Assembly: GCA_030268105.1 (NCBI GenBank)
Contig: BSDZ01000029.1
Span: forward strand, 32,240 to 96,239
DNA length: 64,000 nucleotides
Direction: 5' to 3'
Source of the DNA: Volvox africanus
Lineage: Eukaryota; Chlorophyta; Chlorophyceae; Chlamydomonadales; Volvocaceae
The position numbers and the translations under genes are program-made. Below are positions 59,589 through 64,000 of this stretch, piece after piece (the first letter of the stretch is position 1; each line of letters starts with the position of its first letter). A model generated the notes under the pieces. That model searched no databases. It saw only the letters and a list, made by a program, of their open reading frames with translations, and was not told the origin of the DNA.

Positions 59589-62500
59589 CTTGTTTGCCAG
59601 CAAATTTGCCGGTACGACCTCAGTCGACTGAGGCCATGAACGGCTCGCCGCACGATCGCCAGTTGTTTCTGGGGTCCAGAAAGGCCCCGCAGGTTGAGGG
59701 CATGTGACGTGTGCCGCAGGCACAAACCTCTGTGTCCTCGTGACCTTCGTTGGGTTGGAGTTATGCTGCATTTTGGAGTTCTGGATGCTATAATTACTGT
59801 TCCTATCCTAAAGAAGACTCAAGTGTTGCGTTTGGTGCGTCCAGGCTAGAGCTGTCAAAGTTCCAAGCCTCAACGGCGGATGTAGGAAAGCTCGTTTGTG
59901 ATTTGTGTGTAAACACCGTTATGCATTGATCCAGGAAATTGAGAAACACAACGTGTGTGCAATTTGCTGCTAAAAGTGCTGATAATGCACTTCGGTCGAA
60001 CTCCTCAAGTATCGTACGCCTGCGTCTCTTTGAAGTACCCAAATTGAGACAATGATGAAGCAACCTCAATGGCATTCTTAAGGCAGGATTGTGCTCAAAA
60101 TGCCTCAGCATGCAGGTTTGCGAACATCTGAATTTGTCGGTGTGGAACTGCACCGCTTAAACGAATAAATGGCAGCTCGCAGGAGGTCAGGAGCAACGGG
60201 AATGGCGTAACCCAACTACGCTGAGTTGCAATCTGTCAACTAAATTCTCAACTTTGCATGCGGAATGGGAGGCTGGAAAGAGAATCCCAAAATTTCACAC
60301 GGCGTCGATGACCTTTGCATTATCCCAGAGACCGGTCGTGCGCCATCAGAGAAACAATTTCACGGACTTTAAGCTTGAACTTAATTTGGGGTGTGAAGGT
60401 ATCAAAACTGTCAATGTTGGCTGGTCCGTGTTGGTCATCCTTTTCTCACAGCTGGTCACCCAATGCTGATCCATACGCGTTCCAAATGAACATGACGCGT
60501 GCCGCCCAGGATAATGTGTTTCGTCGCGGTGTATACGCTTGGAACCTATGATGACCCTATCGGCGAGCCATATTACTCGTGGATTGTGTGCTCACTTAGC
60601 GCGTTCATACGAATTCATGCTTTCTTCTGCCTTCCATCATTCATGGATCTCGCCTATGCCCGACTGGGTCAGGTATTCACGTTTCGCTGCCGTCTCATAA
60701 CGGCACTGCACTGCACTTTGGAATTCATAAATGTTGATCGTTATCTTTGTTTGCGCCGAGGGCTTGCCCGGACGGGGGGGACTCATGACAGGGTTTGTGC
60801 GCTTCATACAGTCGATGTCCTGTCTGGCTTCTTTGTACGTTCATACACACACACGCGCCGCGCGCACTTCGAACCCCACCCCTACTTATCCTGGCCTGGG
60901 CGCCAGTGTTCCAAAGCCCCGGCCTACCCCATCCCACCCCAAACTCCAATGCGTCGGTGATGATGCCCGCGGGTGCAGTTGGCAGCCGAGGCTCGCAGAA
61001 GGCCGTGCTGGCAGAGGTGTCCTGTACGTCAAGGAGACCGATCCACATATAGGTGTACGGCAGCAGTTTGAAGCGGTTGGGTTCACTGAGGCTTGACGCT
61101 GAACATAGCAGATGCGTTGGCTGCCGGGTGCCGGCAGCCAGGGTTGGCCTTTCAAGGGGGGACGGATATAGATGGCGTGGACACCCCGAACGTGCGCCCT
61201 CCACGTCTCGGTGCTAATTTCCATACGATCATCTTTTTCCCATCTTGGACGGACCCTGATGGTGGGACCCGCTATTTCCAAAAAATAACACCTGATGTAA
61301 TGACATCTGAAACTAGTATTATTGCCGGTTGGTAACCTCGACCATGTGATTGGGCGTTGAGGAAAGTGCAGAGAATGTACAGTGTGATATAACATTCCGT
61401 ACGGACTGCTGGACACCCTGAGTGTGTCAAAAGATGTTACATGAGCCACACTGTACCTACTTTCTTACGTTCTCTGGATGCGGGCATTTGTTCGTTGGAG
61501 GAGTTATAAATACCGATACCTGTAACGGCATGTCTCAAACACGGCTCATTTGGAAGATGCGGCGCATTCAGGCATGCGAAAGATAAGATCAGCTCTGAGG
61601 CGTACGAGAACAATCAAACCATGCAATTCTAGTCTGCTTTATGACGTTCATGCAGCGATTGCATTGATGCACCGATGAACCGCCCCTAGATTGCCCCCTG
61701 CCTGCTGTCGTGAACATGTCATCTACCTCCCCCTCCGCGCTCACCTCCGTCCTCAAAGCCACGCCACCTCTACCTCCAGCTTCGAGTGCTGTCCTGCACA
61801 TTGTTGAGCCCCGCTAATGCCACCTGACCAATCCTTCCAATCCCTCCAATCCTTCCAGCCGTCATCCGCACGTGCACTGTCCATCATCCATCTCTGCAGC
61901 CGCAAACCTCTGCACGCCTTTTCTCCCCACCACCACCGTCACCGGGGCTTCCTCTCCGCTGCCTGTGTCACCGCCATCATTGCCAACCAGTCTGGGGTCC
62001 CACAATTTCCTATCACTATATATCCACCGCATCCCCTTCTCTTAAGACCGCCACCTCCGTCACCACACCACCGCACACACGCCATAAAGTGCCGCTAAAA
62101 GGAAGACAAGAAAAGATGAATGCTGGCGGTGTCAAGATACTTGAGCAATATTGAACATGAAGACGGTCCAGGCAAAGGCAGGGCAGATATGCATCCTAGG
62201 TACAAGGGTGACGCACTGTCCCGTTGCTGTCATACGAAAACGACATCCATCACCTCCCTGCTAACCGGTGCCATGCCCTATGCGGCATGGCCCAGTGAAG
62301 TGGGCACCAAAGACCCAACACAGATATGCCTTCTATACGGCATCCATTTATTGTTCACTGCTCAGGCCACAAGTTGTACCTCTGAACGAAAACACGCCCC
62401 ACCATCCTGTCTAGGAAACAACGAACAAGATCGGGAAGATACAATACGCAGTACGAAGCAAGAACGCAGGATGACGCAAATATCTGGTTGACATGTCTGG

Positions 62501-62869
62501 CCACGATCACGATGTGTTGTGGTCCACAACGATCATGATGTCGGAAACGTACGGCAATGTGGCTGAGATGCTGCTCAGCTATAGCTCTGGCTAGTTAGGT
62601 ACGGCACTAGTTTAAATTATCCTACATTGGCGGATGAGGCTGTCTTAGTCGTACGAGTCTCATTCTCACCCGGGGCTCTAATAATGTCGAGGGTCTCAAT
62701 CGTTACCCAATCGACCATCATCAAATGGCCACCAGATAAATGAAACAAAACACACGCTGGGCCAACCATCCATATTGCAGAAGGCCGATGTATTTTAGCA
62801 GTTGCTGCGGACGTGGCTTATTGGGCGACATATTGGTGTCGATGCATGACAGGGGGAATATATCTGCAG
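59589..62869. other. Spacer 10
   Basis: Mostly clean. Small differences occur near 60730, 60770 and in the alternating run near 60858 (one GC step broken). Base 61904 is A, as in spacers 3 and 4, giving the 93-codon plus-strand frame at 61817-62098. Exon-relic candidate 60941-61084, hairpin 61119, TATA box 61505. No gene supported. Confidence 0.6.
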
Positions 62870-64000
62870 TCAGCGGTAACTTGGCTGCCCCGCGGCAGCC
62901 TCTAGAAGCTTCACAAAAACAGACTTAGACGGGGCTGCGATAGACGCCTGGCCACATATCGCGACCCAAACACCTCCACAAACGTGTCCCGAATCCCCCA
63001 ACTGCAGGGAGCAGAAATCGCCGTCGACTTGCTGCCCCTGGACTTATAGCTATAGTGCAGCCGCTCCTCTAGCTTCGTGGGAGTGGTGGGCTGTATTGCT
63101 GCCGGGGCAATCGCAGGCGGCTCCAAGGCTGCTGAAACACTCTCGGCCTGCACGGGCTCCTCAAACCTTATCATCCGCTCCGCCATGTGCACGTCATCCT
63201 CGTCATTGAGGAAGATGTAGTCGTCGGCAGCGTCCAGCGCCTGGCGTGTGCCTGCATGTGCGTGTTTGTGTGAGGGAAAGGGAGGGGAGCTCGTAAATAA
63301 TAACAACGGATTCGGATACACATGCTTCCCCCCATGGCTCACCAAAATCCCCAGTATGCAAACAGACAGCCACGCAGGCACCATGCAGCATTGCGCCTCT
63401 GCCCTCTGCCCCACTGGGCCGCACCATCCTCACCTCTTTCAACAACCGCTTCAGCCTTCGTGACTGGAAGCGGTACAGTTTCATCGACTTCTGGACGTTA
63501 GCAAACCTTTCCTGAAGGGAGTTACACTTCGTAATCTGCTCGTTGCTGCAGCGCACCTGCAAGGGCGTGTAGTCATGGGAGAGGGTCAATATGCGCGGGG
63601 TAGAGTGAAGAAAACGAGAGAGCAAATGATGGCAAAGGCCGGGCGGAAGCGGCCACAAGATATCTGTCAGTCAGAGAACATGACATATGACACAACTAAA
63701 GCACACAGGAACACCCTATCTCCAGAGTGCACGGTTCTTTGGCAACCTGAGCCTTGCCTCTACACATGCGATTTAAATAATCTAAAGTCAAACGATGAAC
63801 GGCAGAGGTGATACATAGGTGGCGTTTGCAATCTGACCCCTGCCGTACCTGCTCTTCCATCTTCACCACCATAGCTCGAAGCTGAACTATGTCGCCTCAG
63901 CGGCCTCACGTCGCTTCTCCCCCTCCATCACGGCCGCCCGCAGCTCAGCTGCACCAGCCTCAGCGGTCTCACGCCTCTTCTCCTCCTCTCCTACCGCCGC
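62870..64000 (-). CDS. Copy 11: 3' part of the helical-repeat gene, cut by window end
   Basis: Exon 5 (62870-63251, two bases short, with single losses near 62960 and 63245), exon 4 (63434-63556, intact) and the downstream end of exon 3 (63849 to the window edge, one G missing near 63890) are present. Exons 1 and 2 lie beyond base 64000. Indels again occur in introns as well as exons. Confidence 0.5.
63893..64000 (-). repeat. 63-bp coding minisatellite, copy 11 (start only)
   Basis: The degenerate end repeat and the beginning of the first V-type repeat are present before the window ends. Repeat number cannot be read. Confidence 0.9.

Larger units (their letters stand above)
1..64000. repeat. 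Head-to-tail tandem array of a ~6.27-kb gene-plus-spacer unit
   Basis: The same landmarks recur in the same order and orientation throughout. Spacing between successive copies of one landmark (start of a Lys-Lys-Thr-Arg-Glu reading frame in intron 3, at 283, 6548, 12876, 19141, 25406, 31734, 38692, 44018, 50535) is 6265, 6328, 6265, 6265, 6328, 6958, 5326 and 6517 bp. In the clean units all length differences are explained by whole 63-bp repeats inside exon 3 (6265 + n x 63), plus one 939-bp spacer deletion in unit 7. The window begins in intron 4 of one gene copy and ends in exon 3 of another, so the array extends beyond both edges. No boundary sequence, terminal repeat or target duplication is visible. 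Confidence 0.98.

Noticed and set aside
1..64000. Transposon or viral origin of the unit
   Set aside because: No terminal inverted or long terminal repeats, target duplications, transposase, integrase or reverse transcriptase motifs were seen. Units abut directly.

Overview
The window is one head-to-tail tandem array. A unit of about 6.27 kb is repeated ten times and the array runs off both edges. Every unit has the same layout: one five-exon gene on the minus strand (about 3 kb) and a spacer of about 3.28 kb. Across units 1-7 (roughly 1-45,900) the copies are almost identical by eye. Outside the internal minisatellite only a handful of single-base differences were seen, plus one 939-bp deletion, so the amplification is very recent or actively homogenised.

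The DNA is eukaryotic nuclear sequence. The reading frame can be followed only through four short GT-AG introns (113, 281, 293 and 181 bp), all in phase 0, with pyrimidine-rich tracts before the acceptors. Moderate GC, Ala-rich coding sequence, and introns rich in GTGTG and CCCTCCC stretches most resemble a chlorophyte green alga of the Chlamydomonas/Volvox type. This assignment is an inference from style, not from a recognised marker gene.

The gene encodes an unrecognised protein of about 704-935 residues. It has an N-terminal part (exons 1 and 2), a very long Ala/Glu/Arg helical rod from a 63-bp coding minisatellite (exon 3), a short basic exon 4, and a unique C-terminal region with an acidic start and a Pro/Ala linker (exon 5). 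The 63-bp repeat encodes 21 residues, exactly three heptads, so gain or loss of repeats changes rod length without breaking reading frame or helical register. Canonical repeat counts by copy are 16, 17, 16, 16, 17, 27, 16, 20, about 20 and about 20. Equal counts can hide different internal patterns.

Layout: copy 1 (111-2528, last exon outside the window); copies 2-7 (5811-8856, 12139-15121, 18404-21386, 24669-27714, 30997-34672, 37955-40937), all with intact frames; copies 8-10 (43281-46514, 49798-53038, 56355-59588) and partial copy 11 (62870-64000), which carry scattered one-base insertions and deletions. Those indels are as common in introns and spacers as in exons and alternate with perfectly clean stretches, so uncorrected long-read error is more likely than true pseudogenisation.

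The spacers hold no gene I can defend. They contain a plus-strand TATAAATA box, a C-rich tract, an alternating purine-pyrimidine run, a 9-bp-stem hairpin, and one minus-strand stretch of about 48 codons with coding-like third positions that may be an exon relic. Spacer 7 has lost that stretch in the 939-bp deletion. I see no tRNA, rRNA, CRISPR array or identifiable transposon.
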